From Flagellimonas flava (GTDB taxonomy: Bacteria > Bacteroidota > Bacteroidia > Flavobacteriales > Flavobacteriaceae), in the NCBI RefSeq assembly GCF_900129665.1, contig NZ_FQWL01000004.1, forward strand, positions 124,001 to 188,000: a stretch of 64,000 bases of DNA, in the 5' to 3' direction. Shown in pieces: positions 63,704 to 64,000 of the stretch. The translations under genes and the position numbers were made by a program. Every line of letters starts with the position of its first letter. Position 1 is the stretch's first letter. Below the pieces are notes generated by a model. That model ran no database searches, was not told where the DNA came from, and worked only from the letters and a program-made list of their open reading frames with translations.

Positions 63704-64000
63704 ATGAAAGAGAATCTGCTGATCTAAATAAGTGGATTAAATCACTTAAATCCATTATTTCACTTTCATTAGAAAGGTTGGAATCACGATGGAATTCCTG
63801 GGAAATTGATGCTACCAAGATTACGATTTACGAAGTAACCGGAGCAATGGTCGCGAGACAAATATCTCTGGCAAAATCGTTTTCTAATAATCCTCAGGCT
63901 TGGAACAATGACTTGGCTCCTCTTATTATGCGTGCTATGGTAGAAAATATCATCAATCTCAAATGGATTTTAAAAGATCCTTTAGTTCGTTCACGGAAGT
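63700..64000 (+). CDS. DUF5677-like protein, partial (3' end outside window)
   Basis: A frame opens at ATG 63700 in the ATGA overlap and stays open to the last base; 100 residues are visible. The pattern of an N-terminal helical bundle (LKSIISLSLERLESRWNSW) followed by WNNDLAPLIMRAMVENIINLKWILKDPLVR resembles DUF5677 proteins, helical proteins of unknown function found in mobile islands and near defence genes. Only weakly assigned by eye. Confidence 0.6.
   Translation, partial: MNERESADLNKWIKSLKSIISLSLERLESRWNSWEIDATKITIYEVTGAMVARQISLAKSFSNNPQAWNNDLAPLIMRAMVENIINLKWILKDPLVRSRK

Noticed and set aside
1..64000. CRISPR array, prophage, insertion sequence or transposase
   Set aside because: No regularly spaced repeats, no phage structural or integrase gene, and no transposase-like protein was found in any frame that looked coding.

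Overview
The window reads as the chromosome of a Bacteroidota bacterium of the class Flavobacteriia, most likely a gliding Flavobacteriaceae. The reasons are gldA, gldB and gldC, a MetH split into two genes, DUF2807 and DUF2723 proteins, a bifunctional DAHP synthase-chorismate mutase, an FtsZ of about 650 residues, promoters of the Bacteroidota type (TTTG, about 19 bp, TANNTTTG) and few Shine-Dalgarno sequences. Genus cannot be fixed from sequence alone. Almost all of the window is chromosomal core; only the last ~1.2 kb, after a tRNA-Arg gene, looks accessory.

Layout. 1-8.1 kb: sulfite/nitrite assimilation and methionine (siroheme reductase tail with a HEPN-like domain, cobA, ferredoxin-NADP reductase, a SAM-I riboswitch, split metH, metF). 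8.2-12.2 kb: envelope proteins, an AraC-type regulator and a serine hydrolase. 12.2-15.6 kb: a probable redox / nitric-oxide response locus (thioredoxin-like protein, lipoprotein, DUF2024 protein, MarR regulator with four C-terminal cysteines, Crp/Fnr regulator, membrane protein, group III truncated haemoglobin) with shared palindromic sites. 15.6-22.4 kb: PLP decarboxylase, membrane-tethered LuxR-type regulator, DUF2723 glycosyltransferase, gldA. 22.6-26.7 kb: an aromatic amino-acid operon (pheA, aminotransferase, tyrA, DAHP synthase-chorismate mutase) preceded by a previously unlabelled short leader peptide, antiterminator and terminator, i.e. a classical attenuator. 26.8-38.4 kb: DUF2807 protein, two tandem secreted paralogues, rsgA-dtd-mazG, aroA, queA, rlmN, a polyprenyl synthase, an ECF sigma locus with its own membrane and barrel proteins. 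38.6-46.4 kb: dnaG without zinc ligands, a response regulator with Glu in place of the phosphoacceptor Asp, nadE, gldBC, small membrane proteins, engB and an alpha/beta hydrolase. 46.6-62.2 kb: a complete dcw division and wall cluster from mraZ to ftsZ. 62.2-64 kb: yqeY, tRNA-Arg(UCG), then an AT-rich two-gene module that runs off the end.

The strongest discoveries are the aromatic attenuator at 22616-22744, the repeated TTAGGA-N-TCCTAA sites in the redox locus with a separate TGA-N6-TCA box before the globin operon, and the SAM riboswitch with four mutually complementary TGGGAT/ATCCCA modules. Function of the tRNA-adjacent module is unknown. All calls come from reading the sequence; no database search was run.
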